From IMG/VR virus record IMGVR_UViG_3300042923_000886, positions 1 to 54,063 of that record: DNA of 54,063 nt, one strand, 5' to 3'. Position 1 is the stretch's first letter; the number at the start of each line of letters is the position of its first letter. The position numbers and the translations under genes were made by a program. Shown one piece after another: positions 32,866 through 40,436 of the stretch. Under the pieces are notes generated by a model. That model saw nothing but the letters and a program-made list of their open reading frames with translations, had not been told where the DNA came from and did no database searches. The DNA is from a virus.

Positions 32866-34017
32866 ATGGTTATAGTTACATTTTCAGACAATGGTATTAC
32901 ATATGATAAAAATGCATTCTTCCAGTATGACTATGGACAGAAAATTGAAGTTCATGGTTTAAATCTTCCTGACGGTACTCAGTTCCATTTCGCTAATAAA
33001 GGTGCAGGAGCAGTTGCTAAAATAAGTACAACGGTTGGTGAAGTGACCACGGTGGATGTTCCACAGAGCGTTCTGCTTCTTCATGGGGAAATGAACGTAT
33101 ATATTTATTCAACCTCTGAGACAAGTGGTATCACCATTAAAAGTATAACATTCAATGTTAAGGGTAGAGAGAAGCCGGGTGATTATGCTCCTCCGGATGA
33201 GCCGAACATCATTGAAGAGTTACAAGCCAAGCTGGATCAGATAATTGCAACTGGTATCGCTTCATATACACCGGATCCGCAGGATGTTATCGATATTATT
33301 GATGACTATGTGCCGGGAAACTTGATTACGAATAATGATATTGCCACAATACCAGGAACAGCTTGGGATGCAGTAAGGGGTAAAGCAGCAAGGGACGATA
33401 TTACAATCCTTCAGAATGATAAATTAGATAAAAACGGAGATACGAAGGACAATACAGTATCATTCACAGAGGCAGTAGTTGAGGCTGATATCAATACAAC
33501 CGAAACCCATGCAACGATATTCGGAAAGATAAAAAAATCCATAAAGACATTTAGAACATCAATTGCTGAAAAATTCGCACTTTCAAATATTATACATACA
33601 ACTGTGGTGAACGATACAACTAAGGTACCAAGCTCTGCGGTAACCTACAGTTTAGCGCAGAGTGTTCAGACGCTAAATGATAATTTAGTAGTGGAAGATT
33701 TATCATCATCCGTGACTGTTTCATTAACCGGATTAGTCATTAAATTAAGACGATACGGCAAACATGTTTATGTGTTAGACTTTGCATATTCAGGAACCGC
33801 GGAGATAACAAATGGTATAGTTTGCGCTATCTTGACAAATTCAGATTTTATGCCAATGTCAGATACTCTCGGGGCCTTAACCGCGTATAATACAACACTT
33901 ATTTATAACACTCCTATGTTAACTGTTAGCTCCGGTTCTCAGATAACCATTAGTGGCTGCACGGTTGCATCAGGTACGTTGGCTGTAATCAGTGGGCAAG
34001 TGATATGGATTAGATAG
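32866..34017 (+). CDS. Receptor-binding/baseplate protein with a variable C-terminal tip
   Basis: A 383-residue protein with a BppU-like N-terminal domain (about residues 1-110, FSDNGITYDKNAFFQYDYGQ...), a helical linker (EELQAKLDQIIATG, IIDDYVPGN...) and a C-terminal beta-rich tip starting after YSLAQSVQTLNDNLVVED. ATG 32866 chosen because gaggtgatcag precedes it. The last ~120 codons can be exchanged for the silent cassette at 34021-34389 by inversion between the 54-bp inverted repeats at 33645 and 34334, keeping the frame. Receptor binding is inferred from position and structure. Confidence 0.78.
   Translation: MVIVTFSDNGITYDKNAFFQYDYGQKIEVHGLNLPDGTQFHFANKGAGAVAKISTTVGEVTTVDVPQSVLLLHGEMNVYIYSTSETSGITIKSITFNVKGREKPGDYAPPDEPNIIEELQAKLDQIIATGIASYTPDPQDVIDIIDDYVPGNLITNNDIATIPGTAWDAVRGKAARDDITILQNDKLDKNGDTKDNTVSFTEAVVEADINTTETHATIFGKIKKSIKTFRTSIAEKFALSNIIHTTVVNDTTKVPSSAVTYSLAQSVQTLNDNLVVEDLSSSVTVSLTGLVIKLRRYGKHVYVLDFAYSGTAEITNGIVCAILTNSDFMPMSDTLGALTAYNTTLIYNTPMLTVSSGSQITISGCTVASGTLAVISGQVIWIR
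33645..33698 (+). repeat. Inverted repeat, left arm of the tip-switch segment
   Basis: The 54 bases match the minus strand of 34334-34387 at 42 positions. Two 13-base blocks are identical, CTACAGTTTAGCG (33645-33657) and TAAATGATAATTT (33674-33686). Both copies encode YSLA.S..T.NDN.VVED in the same phase. Confidence 0.88.
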
Positions 34018-34020
34018 CTA

Positions 34021-34389
34021 TTAAATATCTAATCTCCACCGCACAGATAACCGCATATATATCTTATGTGTGGTATATGTAGCAACTTCAATCCCTAAAG
34101 ATGATATTTGTACCCACGCTATATTAGGAGTTGTTACTCCATCATAATTTATGCCATATCCTCCCTGCACCCCAGATAAAGGCTGTATGTTTGTTGGTAA
34201 CGACGTGATTATACCTCCGAGCGCATCAATTTGCAAGACGGTATATAGAATAGCCTCTTTGCCAACCTTTTTGCAGGAAAACTCCAATACTGATACGACA
34301 TTCGAACCAAAAGTAAAGCTACTCTGTGGATAGTCTTCTACCACAAAATTATCATTTATCGTATTGATAGAATTCGCTAAACTGTAGTT
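34021..34389 (-). pseudogene. Silent alternative C-terminal tip cassette
   Basis: The open frame starts inside the right inverted repeat (NYSLANSINTINDNFVVED) and continues to RLSVRWRLDI, 122 residues, similar in length to the expressed tip (124 codons from the same point). It has no start codon with a ribosome-binding site and no upstream coding partner, so it would be silent in this orientation. Its internal sequence (SGVQGGYGINYDG) differs from the expressed tip, suggesting a different binding specificity. Confidence 0.75.
34334..34387 (-). repeat. Inverted repeat, right arm of the tip-switch segment
   Basis: Read on the minus strand, this matches 33645-33698 with 42 of 54 identities. The identical 13-base blocks lie at 34375-34387 and 34346-34358. 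Confidence 0.88.
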
Positions 34390-34419
34390 TCTAAAATAAA
34401 AATAGAAAGGATTTATTGA

Positions 34420-34734
34420 ATGGAAAAAATAATTATTAGTGGTACATCGTTTAATCTTGTACCTATGGGAATATCACAAACGGAAAAGAAAAGAAGCTTC
34501 ACTATTTCATCTGAGCTAACTTATGACGAAATTGAAGTAGCATTTTCAGATGTGTCTAACATAAGGTATACATCTGAAGCTGATGAAATTTTAAAGGTGT
34601 TTATGGATGGTATATCAGTTAAAACCATCTCTAAGGACTTTGAAAACAGTACTTATATAATCGAGATCAGCATTGATGCGGTTGAAGCTGAGTTAAAGCA
34701 ATTGCGAACTCAAGTCGCTGCGTTATTTGAATAA
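34420..34734 (+). CDS. Small tail-region protein
   Basis: A 104-residue beta-rich protein (MEKIIISGTSFNLVPMG..., LTYDEIEVAFSDVSNIRYTSEADEIL), ending in a coiled-coil stretch. The site agaaagg precedes the ATG. Similar small proteins occur between tail fibres and holins in Clostridia phages. Function unknown. Confidence 0.6.
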   Translation: MEKIIISGTSFNLVPMGISQTEKKRSFTISSELTYDEIEVAFSDVSNIRYTSEADEILKVFMDGISVKTISKDFENSTYIIEISIDAVEAELKQLRTQVAALFE

Positions 34735-34779
34735 TTCGATATAATCATCGAATATGGTTATCAATGAAAGGATGGTAAT

Positions 34780-35127
34780 ATGATAAAAATAAAGTCAAAA
34801 AGCAATGAATTTATTGCTGAAGAAGTGAAAAAACCAAATGAGAATAGGCTGCAATTTACGGTAACCGGAATTACTGATTTTGAGGGATTTAAAAAGAAAC
34901 TTAATAAAAGAGATTTGGAAAATGTGGAGGTGTATACAGGAACAAAACTTACCTCCAGCTATGAAAAATTTAATAAGATTGTGTTTCCGATTGGTATTGA
35001 AGAGCTGGAAGATGGTACAAAGAAGGTAACTGTTACATTGGAGCAAGAGGATGAGAATTCAGCAAGACTTTCTGCCTTAGAGGATGCAGTTAAAAAACTG
35101 ATCCAATCAGGATTGGGGGCGGTATAG
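34780..35127 (+). CDS. Small tail-region protein
   Basis: A 115-residue protein (MIKIKSKSNEFIAEE..., VEVYTGTKLTSSYEKFNKIVFP) with a C-terminal helix DENSARLSALEDAVKKL that resembles the C-terminus of the upstream gene's product. The two may have common ancestry or act together. aaaggatgg precedes the ATG. Function unknown. Confidence 0.6.
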   Translation: MIKIKSKSNEFIAEEVKKPNENRLQFTVTGITDFEGFKKKLNKRDLENVEVYTGTKLTSSYEKFNKIVFPIGIEELEDGTKKVTVTLEQEDENSARLSALEDAVKKLIQSGLGAV

Positions 35128-35255
35128 TGGTTGAATTAATGATTGAACTATACCGTGACAACCTATTAGACGATATCAATCTCGATATCGCTGTTAATAA
35201 GAAATGGATTACTGAAGAAGAAAAAACAGAAATAGTAGCAAGTAAGGGAGCTTAG
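35127..35255 (+). CDS. XkdX-like small protein
   Basis: A 42-residue protein from a GTG in a TAGTG overlap with the upstream gene. NKKWITEEEKTEIVASKG fits the XkdX pattern, a very small protein encoded before holins. Role unknown. Confidence 0.6.
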   Translation: MVELMIELYRDNLLDDINLDIAVNKKWITEEEKTEIVASKGA

Positions 35256-35271
35256 AAATAAGCTTCCTTTT
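35246..35271 (+). terminator. Terminator overlapping the XkdX-like stop codon
   Basis: gggagctta (35246-35254) pairs with taagcttcc (35259-35267), 9 bp with one G-U, then a T run. It may partly end tail-gene transcripts before the lysis genes. Confidence 0.65.
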
Positions 35272-35312
35272 GAAATGTCAATATTAAATCAATGAAAGAA
35301 GGGTAAGGGAGA

Positions 35313-35765
35313 ATGAGTAAAATTAAAACATTAGTAACTGGATTTTTCGCTATGTTAGCAGGCTGGTTAGGGATATTAGCAATCCCCATGTTGATACTTA
35401 TAATCTGTAATGTGGCCGATTATGTGACAGGCTTAGTGGCGAGTAAGTATCGCAATGAACAGATAAACAGCTACAAGAGTTTTCGAGGTATTGCTAAGAA
35501 AGTATGTATGTGGTTACTGGTAGGAGTAGGAGCTATAATTGATTGGCTTATGATTTATGCTGGTGAAACAGCAGGTATAACAATGCCTTTTACATTTTTA
35601 GTAGCTTGTATCGTGGCAATTTGGCTTATTTGCAATGAGATTATAAGTATTCTCGAAAACATGGTTGATATAGGAGTTGATCTTCCTCCGTTCTTAGCAC
35701 CCATTATAAAAAATATCAAGACACAAGTTGAAAATAAGGCTACTGTGAAGGAGAATGATGCATAA
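35313..35765 (+). CDS. Phage holin
   Basis: A 150-residue membrane protein with hydrophobic segments near residues 10-40, 66-86 and 90-112, fitting the holin 4 family (VADYVTGLVASKYRNEQINSYKSFRGI signature). It permeabilises the membrane so the amidase can reach the wall. TAATG overlap with the endolysin gene. Confidence 0.88.
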   Translation: MSKIKTLVTGFFAMLAGWLGILAIPMLILIICNVADYVTGLVASKYRNEQINSYKSFRGIAKKVCMWLLVGVGAIIDWLMIYAGETAGITMPFTFLVACIVAIWLICNEIISILENMVDIGVDLPPFLAPIIKNIKTQVENKATVKENDA

Positions 35766-36448
35766 TGAATATTACAAAGCGATATATGACAAAGAACCGA
35801 TGCTATTCCAGACCAGTAAAACTGAAGGTTCAGAAGCTTGTACTTCACTCTCTCGGGGTAGCTCAGCCGAATGCATATGTACTGATCAACTCATGGGACA
35901 ACCAAGAGGCTGATAAATGTGTACATGCCTTTATCATGGAACACGAAGTCATTCAGACTCTTCCTTGGGATCGTAAGGGATGGCATGTAGGAAGCGGTAG
36001 CAAGGGATCATGGAATAGCTGCTCGATCGGTATTGAGATCTGCGAGCCTTCCGGACATAAATACAATGGGGGCACTATGGTCGGCTATGATGTAAAGAAG
36101 AATTCAGCCTACTTTGCAGCGGTATATAACAATGCTGTGGAGTTATTTGCTTTCCTCTGTAAAGAACATAATCTGAATCCTATAGAAGATGTATATTGTC
36201 ACAGTGAAGTAAATAAGCTTGGTTATGGATCTAATCATGCAGATGTAATGCAATGGTTCCCGAAGCACGGAAAGAGCATGGCCACATTCCGAGAAGATGT
36301 AAAGAATAAACTAGAAGAGATACTGGAGCCTAAAAAAATTACCATTTACAGGGTGCAAGTTGGAGCGTTCGGATCAAAAGAGAATGCTAACCGTCTTGTT
36401 AAAGAGCTTGAGGTAAAAGGTTATAAACCTATTATCACAGAGGGTTGA
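35765..36448 (+). CDS. N-acetylmuramoyl-L-alanine amidase (endolysin) with short SPOR tail
   Basis: A 227-residue endolysin. The Amidase_2 domain has LVLHSLG, VHAFIMEHEVIQTLPW, SIGIEICE and a later CHSEVNKLGYGSNHADVMQWF with the zinc-binding residues. The C-terminus starts a SPOR domain (IYRVQVGAFGSKENANRLVKEL) but ends at KPIITEG, about half the usual length. It cleaves the amide bond in peptidoglycan. The short SPOR may be a natural form or the result of DNA insertion at the prophage boundary. Confidence 0.92.
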   Translation: MNITKRYMTKNRCYSRPVKLKVQKLVLHSLGVAQPNAYVLINSWDNQEADKCVHAFIMEHEVIQTLPWDRKGWHVGSGSKGSWNSCSIGIEICEPSGHKYNGGTMVGYDVKKNSAYFAAVYNNAVELFAFLCKEHNLNPIEDVYCHSEVNKLGYGSNHADVMQWFPKHGKSMATFREDVKNKLEEILEPKKITIYRVQVGAFGSKENANRLVKELEVKGYKPIITEG

Positions 36449-36669
36449 CACAGCTTCTATATGTGCACAAAATGTACACGCAAGAAAAAAATGCGTGGAG
36501 TTGGTTACATAAACCGATAACCGTCTTAAATGTTAAAATTCGAGGTCGTTAATGACTAGAGCTACAACCAGATTAAACCTCCATCGAGCAGATGAATACA
36601 AAGTGAATAGCTGGATAAAATTATAGCCCTCATTGTCATTTGACTTTGAGGGCTATAGTTATAATGCAT
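36449..36669. other. Gap after the endolysin; no gene seen
   Basis: This 221-bp gap shows no convincing reading frame in either direction. It contains a bidirectional terminator (36622-36657) and a small ggtta/taacc inverted repeat near 36502. It may be the boundary between prophage 1 and what follows. Confidence 0.5.
36622..36657. terminator. Bidirectional terminator
   Basis: tatagccctca (36622-36632) pairs perfectly with tgagggctata (36647-36657). A/T-rich on both sides, it can end transcripts from the endolysin and from the Ltp gene. Confidence 0.75.
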
Positions 36670-37482
36670 TTAATATCCTACTGCTTTGACACCATATTCG
36701 GCTTGATCACTTGTAAATCCTTCATACACCAATTGGTCGATTAGTTCTGTGCGTGAGAATGAAGAGGTATCAAGATAATTTTGCGCGCAGGCTGTAGCTT
36801 GTTCATTCCAATCTGCGCCACAGTTATCAGCACCATATGTAGCTTCATCAGTTGTATATTTTTCATATTCTAACTGTTCAATCAACCCACTATATGAGAA
36901 TGAAGTGGTATCAAGGTAGTTTAAAGCAGCAGCTAATGCTTGTTCATTCCAATTTGCACCACAGTTATCAGCCGCAAAAGTTGCATCTTCAATAGAATAA
37001 TTTTCATATTCTAATTGATCAATAAGGCCAAAATAAGAAAATGGCGTAAAAGACAAATAGTTATTAGCAGACTTTAATGCGTTTTCCTCCGACAATGTCA
37101 TTTCGGAAACAGTTGTTTCTTCTGTCGGGGTTATCGTAGGCTCTAAAGTAGGTTTCTCAGTTGGAACAACTTTGTTATCACTCTCCACTGCAGTTTCTGT
37201 TATATCTGCAGAATAATCTGTTGTTATGCTGGCATCATCGCCTTGGTTCATCATAGATCCAATCACACCTATCATGAAAAATAATCCAATAACAATCAGG
37301 ATAGCGGTTAAGCAACCGCGCTTTTTCTTTTTAGGTTGTTGCGTATAAGGACTTTGCTGATATTGTTGTTCAAGTATAACTGGCGGTGGTACTTGCTGTG
37401 ATTGATTTTGCTGTTGTGCCGGAGTTCCACAACTTGAGCAAAAATTACCACTGAATTCTGTTCCGCATTTATTACATATCAT
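36670..37482 (-). CDS. Ltp-repeat membrane protein with zinc ribbon, likely superinfection exclusion
   Basis: A 270-residue protein. An N-terminal zinc ribbon (CNKCGTEFSGNFCSSCG) faces the cytoplasm, a single membrane segment lies near residues 55-78, and a Thr/Glu-rich linker follows. The C-terminus has three ~47-residue repeats with NY-LSFTPFSYFGLIDQLEYENYS, DATFAADNCGANWNEQA. These are host cell surface-exposed lipoprotein (Ltp, PF07553) repeats, known from the streptococcal phage TP-J34 protein that blocks DNA entry of other phages. Here the anchor is a transmembrane helix and no lipobox is seen. A consensus promoter (37519-37547) precedes it, so it should be expressed in lysogens. Exclusion function is inferred from family. 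Confidence 0.85.
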   Translation of the reverse strand: MICNKCGTEFSGNFCSSCGTPAQQQNQSQQVPPPVILEQQYQQSPYTQQPKKKKRGCLTAILIVIGLFFMIGVIGSMMNQGDDASITTDYSADITETAVESDNKVVPTEKPTLEPTITPTEETTVSEMTLSEENALKSANNYLSFTPFSYFGLIDQLEYENYSIEDATFAADNCGANWNEQALAAALNYLDTTSFSYSGLIEQLEYEKYTTDEATYGADNCGADWNEQATACAQNYLDTSSFSRTELIDQLVYEGFTSDQAEYGVKAVGY

Positions 37483-37518
37483 GTATAATACCTCCCATAA
37501 TTATATATTATTTTACAT

Positions 37519-37547
37519 ATTATAACTCTATCGGTATATTTTGTCAA
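37519..37547 (-). promoter_or_regulatory. Consensus promoter of the Ltp gene
   Basis: On the minus strand TTGACA (37542-37547), 17-bp spacer, TATAAT (37519-37524). Perfect sigma-A hexamers with ideal spacing imply strong constitutive expression. Confidence 0.8.
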
Positions 37548-37663
37548 AAAAGAAAACCATACATCACTGCAGGGCCTTCCGACAACTCTAATCTAGTTTT
37601 TTGGGATAATTTGATTTTAACACCATTATAAGATTATTCATAGTACAAAAATTATTATACTTT

Positions 37664-37894
37664 TTATCTAATTTTACCAAATTTGATGTAGTATACCAAA
37701 TTACTATCATTGACACCAAACTTTTTATATAATAACATAATGGCTATAAATGCTAACACTGATATAATAACTATCCTGATTATATAGAACTTCTTTTCAT
37801 TTAATTGTACATCCTCATCTAGAATTATTCCATAATCAAACCACATTTCACCGGCATAAGCAAATAGAATTAAAACATTAAAAATAATACACAT
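37664..37894 (-). CDS. Small two-pass membrane protein
   Basis: A 76-residue protein with hydrophobic segments near residues 2-14 and 38-56, starting MCIIFNVLILF. aaggagg is upstream of the ATG. Lies between the Ltp gene and the second integrase on the same strand. Function unknown; may be part of the same accessory unit. Confidence 0.55.
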   Translation of the reverse strand: MCIIFNVLILFAYAGEMWFDYGIILDEDVQLNEKKFYIIRIVIISVLAFIAIMLLYKKFGVNDSNLVYYIKFGKIR

Positions 37895-37937
37895 TTCTTA
37901 AGTACCTCCTTCTACATTATCATGGGTTAATATTACT

Positions 37938-37979
37938 TATGACGTGTATGGGGATATACATACGAACATACAAGTCATA
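37938..37979. other. Imperfect dyad, candidate att site of the second serine integrase
   Basis: tatgacgtgtatg (37938-37950) and catacaagtcata (37967-37979) form a 13-bp inverted repeat with one mismatch around a 16-bp core. The size and dyad fit a serine integrase site, and it lies 9 bp from the integrase stop codon. The crossover dinucleotide is unknown. Confidence 0.45.
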
Positions 37980-37987
37980 TGTTGCAA

Positions 37988-39577
37988 TTAAATATCCACA
38001 ACCTTAGGGTTTATGCTGATTGTGAAGTTAGTATTATCACGGTTTCCCTTCTTGTTGTGTTCGGTTTTTAGGTAACTGATACTAGAAACGATATCTCGTA
38101 AAGCATCATTCTTCGCGGCAGCAGTTGGAAGATCATAATAATGGGTTAGAATATTATCTGCCATGGGAATAAAGATATCATTATAATTCGACTGCTGAGC
38201 CAACGCGGATAATTCAATTTCTGTTTTATTAATCAATGATAATAACCGTTCTCCCTCCTCCTCAATCTTCTTGTTACGTTCCTTAAAGATATCAACGGAA
38301 TAGACTCCTTGCTCTAAGAGCGTATATAGTTTATCTCTTTGAGTATTTAACTTCTCATGATTTGATCTTAGCTGTTCCAGTACCATTTCAGTATCCTTGA
38401 TTGCCTTGGAATATGGCATATCAAATCTCTCGGATTCCCACTTTGCCTTAAAATTAATAAGCCAATTACGCAGTGCATCAATCACAACTTCTTCCACTAG
38501 ATAGAGGGGGGAAGATATATTATCACAATACACATTCGGACATTTGATGGTATCATACGGTGTCTTAGTATTCTGTGCTAGCCTGGTCATTAAAGTTCCA
38601 CACTTGGAACAGTAGATCAGTCCGGTAAGAGGGTTCTTCAATATGCTACTACCAGGTACCGGAGCATGTCCTCTCTTAGCAATTACAGTTTGAACCTCTT
38701 TGAAGGTAGCTTCACTGATGATAGGTTCATGTAAGCCTTTTACTTCGATGTATTCTTCTGACTTTCTCCGAACCTTAGATATTTTACTGTCCTTTGCAAC
38801 CTTTTTCTCCTTGCGATAGGACCAGCGGATCATTCCGAAGTAAACAGGGTTCTTCAATATGTCGGTAATAGAAGACTTGGTCCATTTATCATTGACAAGT
38901 GGTTTAATTCCAATTTCATTCAGTTTCCGCGCTATTCTGGTAGCACCTAATTTGAGGTAAGTATTATCCGGTTGCAGATCACCGATGGTATACCACTCGA
39001 AGATCTTCTTAATAATATCTGCCTGTTCGGGTATTATAGTAAGCGTAAATCCTTTATCACCGGCTATCTTGATCCTATCATAACCATAGGGAGCGGTTGA
39101 ACCAAGAAATTTCCCTTCCTTTGCAGATGCAATACGTCCACGCTGGATACGTCTATTTATTGTCTTATACTCTCGTCGGCTCATAAAGAGATTAAATTCG
39201 AAGTACTCTTCATCAAACTCATTCTCAGGATCAAAAGTCTTATTAGGAGTGATAATCTTAGTATTAGAGATCTTAAAAGCTTGTGCAACTAACCCTTGAT
39301 CAATGGTATCTCCTCTGGCAAGTCGTTCTATCTCCATGACCAAGACACCATCCCAGGCACTTTCTGATACTTCGGTTAACAATTGTTGCATAACTGGACG
39401 TGCAGCAATAGTCTCACCAGATACAACCTCTCGGTAAATATCAGTTACATGGATCCGTAGTTTATTGGCTAACGATAATAGATGCTTTTCATGGCGAAGA
39501 AGTGTCTCGACTTCACCTTGAGCTTCTAATTCAATATCAGCTCTGGATTTTCTTAAGTACATCACATACTTTGCCAT
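37988..39577 (-). CDS. int: Large serine recombinase, integrase of prophage 2
   Basis: A 529-residue protein. The catalytic serine is in YLRKSRAD (Ser11), followed by VMEIERLARGDT, a recombinase domain (GSTAPYGYDRI, WTKSSITDILKNPVYFGMI) and a zinc ribbon (LIYCSKCGTL, later CPNVYC), then a long coiled coil (residues ~400-470). It differs in sequence from the first integrase, so it should use another attachment site. The ATG at 39577 is chosen because ggagg precedes it; an upstream in-frame start lacks one. Repeated AAGCTCTG motifs precede it. Confidence 0.93.
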   Translation of the reverse strand: MAKYVMYLRKSRADIELEAQGEVETLLRHEKHLLSLANKLRIHVTDIYREVVSGETIAARPVMQQLLTEVSESAWDGVLVMEIERLARGDTIDQGLVAQAFKISNTKIITPNKTFDPENEFDEEYFEFNLFMSRREYKTINRRIQRGRIASAKEGKFLGSTAPYGYDRIKIAGDKGFTLTIIPEQADIIKKIFEWYTIGDLQPDNTYLKLGATRIARKLNEIGIKPLVNDKWTKSSITDILKNPVYFGMIRWSYRKEKKVAKDSKISKVRRKSEEYIEVKGLHEPIISEATFKEVQTVIAKRGHAPVPGSSILKNPLTGLIYCSKCGTLMTRLAQNTKTPYDTIKCPNVYCDNISSPLYLVEEVVIDALRNWLINFKAKWESERFDMPYSKAIKDTEMVLEQLRSNHEKLNTQRDKLYTLLEQGVYSVDIFKERNKKIEEEGERLLSLINKTEIELSALAQQSNYNDIFIPMADNILTHYYDLPTAAAKNDALRDIVSSISYLKTEHNKKGNRDNTNFTISINPKVVDI

Positions 39578-39597
39578 AATAATTCCTCCATAATAAA

Positions 39598-39709
39598 AAG
39601 CTCTGGTTGATATTGGCCAGAGCTTAGAGTACAATAATAAAAACGGTATCTAAGCTCTGACCAGCTGGATATCGTTGACGCTCCTGTTCGCAGCAGGAGC
39701 GTTTTTTTA
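39598..39709 (+). ncRNA. Candidate short transcript with hairpins and terminator, opposite the integrase leader
   Basis: The plus strand has gctctgg-ccagagc (7-bp stem, 39600-39623), then taagctctgaccagc, then a 9-bp terminator stem acgctcctg/caggagcgt (39678-39702) followed by seven Ts. No plus-strand gene lies upstream, so the terminator implies a short transcript here. Three AAGCTCTGR copies (39598, minus 39617, 39652) may alternatively be operators for the integrase. Confidence 0.4.
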
Positions 39710-39714
39710 TTTAA

Positions 39715-40074
39715 TTATAAACCGAATTGGGCTTTAAGTACAACTTTGCCGTCTTGAAAAGTAATATTAGCATTAGAAATTCCGTTATATCCATACCATA
39801 TATAAATCTGAGTAGCATATTCGTTTCCAATGCCTAAATCAACGGAACTAAGTAATTCGCCTTGTTCACCTATAATGTTAGAGACATCTTCATATGACAT
39901 TCCGATTTGTATACTATTAAATTCAGATTTAGAAATACCTTTATTATTCATAGAATGGATTATAATGTATGATACACTTATTATTATAATAAGTGAACAA
40001 ACAACAACAAATATAATTTTATAAACATCTTTAAAGAAATCATTATTAAATTGTTCTAAATCATCAGCCTTCAT
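39715..40074 (-). CDS. Membrane-anchored SmpA/BLIP-like protein
   Basis: A 119-residue protein with one hydrophobic segment (YKIIFVVVCSLIIIISVSYIII) and an outer domain SEFNSIQIGMSYEDVSNIIGEQGEL then IWYGYNGISNANITFQDGKVV, typical of the SmpA/OmlA- or DUF3862-type small fold. It probably lies outside the membrane. Aligned with ATG 40074 because aaggtgg precedes. Its role in the prophage is unknown, perhaps lysogenic conversion. Confidence 0.6.
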   Translation of the reverse strand: MKADDLEQFNNDFFKDVYKIIFVVVCSLIIIISVSYIIIHSMNNKGISKSEFNSIQIGMSYEDVSNIIGEQGELLSSVDLGIGNEYATQIYIWYGYNGISNANITFQDGKVVLKAQFGL

Positions 40075-40223
40075 TTGTATGACCACCTTCCATATTATAG
40101 GAATATAATAAACCCATTAAGCGGAAAAAGCAATTATAAAAACTATATATCAAACTAGCTTAATAAAATAAATAAAATAATATTGGGTTCAATACCTTTA
40201 GACAATACTTTAAAAAATAATGC

Positions 40224-40271
40224 AAACAAATGTTCTAAAAGACTTGATATGTCCGTGGTAAGTAGTATACT
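40224..40271 (+). promoter_or_regulatory. Promoter of the 34-residue peptide gene with a LexA-like box
   Basis: TTGATA (40244-40249), 16-bp spacer, TATACT (40266-40271). Upstream AAACAAATGTTC (40224-40235) is the reverse complement of the box at 14074-14085. Confidence 0.45.
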
Positions 40272-40322
40272 GTGATTACTACCTTAGAACGTGCGTTTGA
40301 TTAACAAAGGAGGGCTTACATA

Positions 40323-40427
40323 GTGGGCATTAATGAACTTAAGGAATTCATAATTGATTTAATCAAAGGCATTGACGATGTAAATATCTTAACAAAGATT
40401 TATACCGTCGTTAAAAACTTAATATGA
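40323..40427 (+). CDS. 34-residue amphipathic peptide in the lysogeny region
   Basis: MGINELKEFIIDLIKGID then DVNILTKIYTVVKNLI from a GTG preceded by aggagg. It has its own promoter and ends just before a terminator, and it is convergent with the repressor gene. Its C-terminal (IL..IYT.VK) resembles short helical peptides in phages and plasmids of Clostridia. Function unknown; a regulatory or membrane-active role is possible. Confidence 0.5.
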   Translation: MGINELKEFIIDLIKGIDDVNILTKIYTVVKNLI

Positions 40428-40436
40428 TTTAAAGAA

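Larger units (their letters stand above)
33645..34387. other. Putative invertible segment switching the receptor-binding tip
   Basis: The segment has the expressed tip on the plus strand (to 34017) and an alternative tip on the minus strand (34389 to 34021), with stop codons 3 bp apart and inverted repeats at both outer ends. Inversion would join the promoterless tip to the receptor-binding gene in frame. No invertase gene is seen within 3 kb; the enzyme could come from elsewhere. Confidence 0.75.

Noticed and set aside
34021-34344. The minus-strand frame as an independent gene starting at GTG 34344
   Set aside because: The start lies inside the inverted repeat, has no ribosome-binding site, and the homology to the receptor-binding gene extends upstream of it. 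A silent tip cassette explains it better.
39678-39709. The hairpin as terminator of the minus-strand gene at 39715
   Set aside because: The T run follows the stem only on the plus strand; on the minus strand the stem is preceded by As and not followed by Ts.
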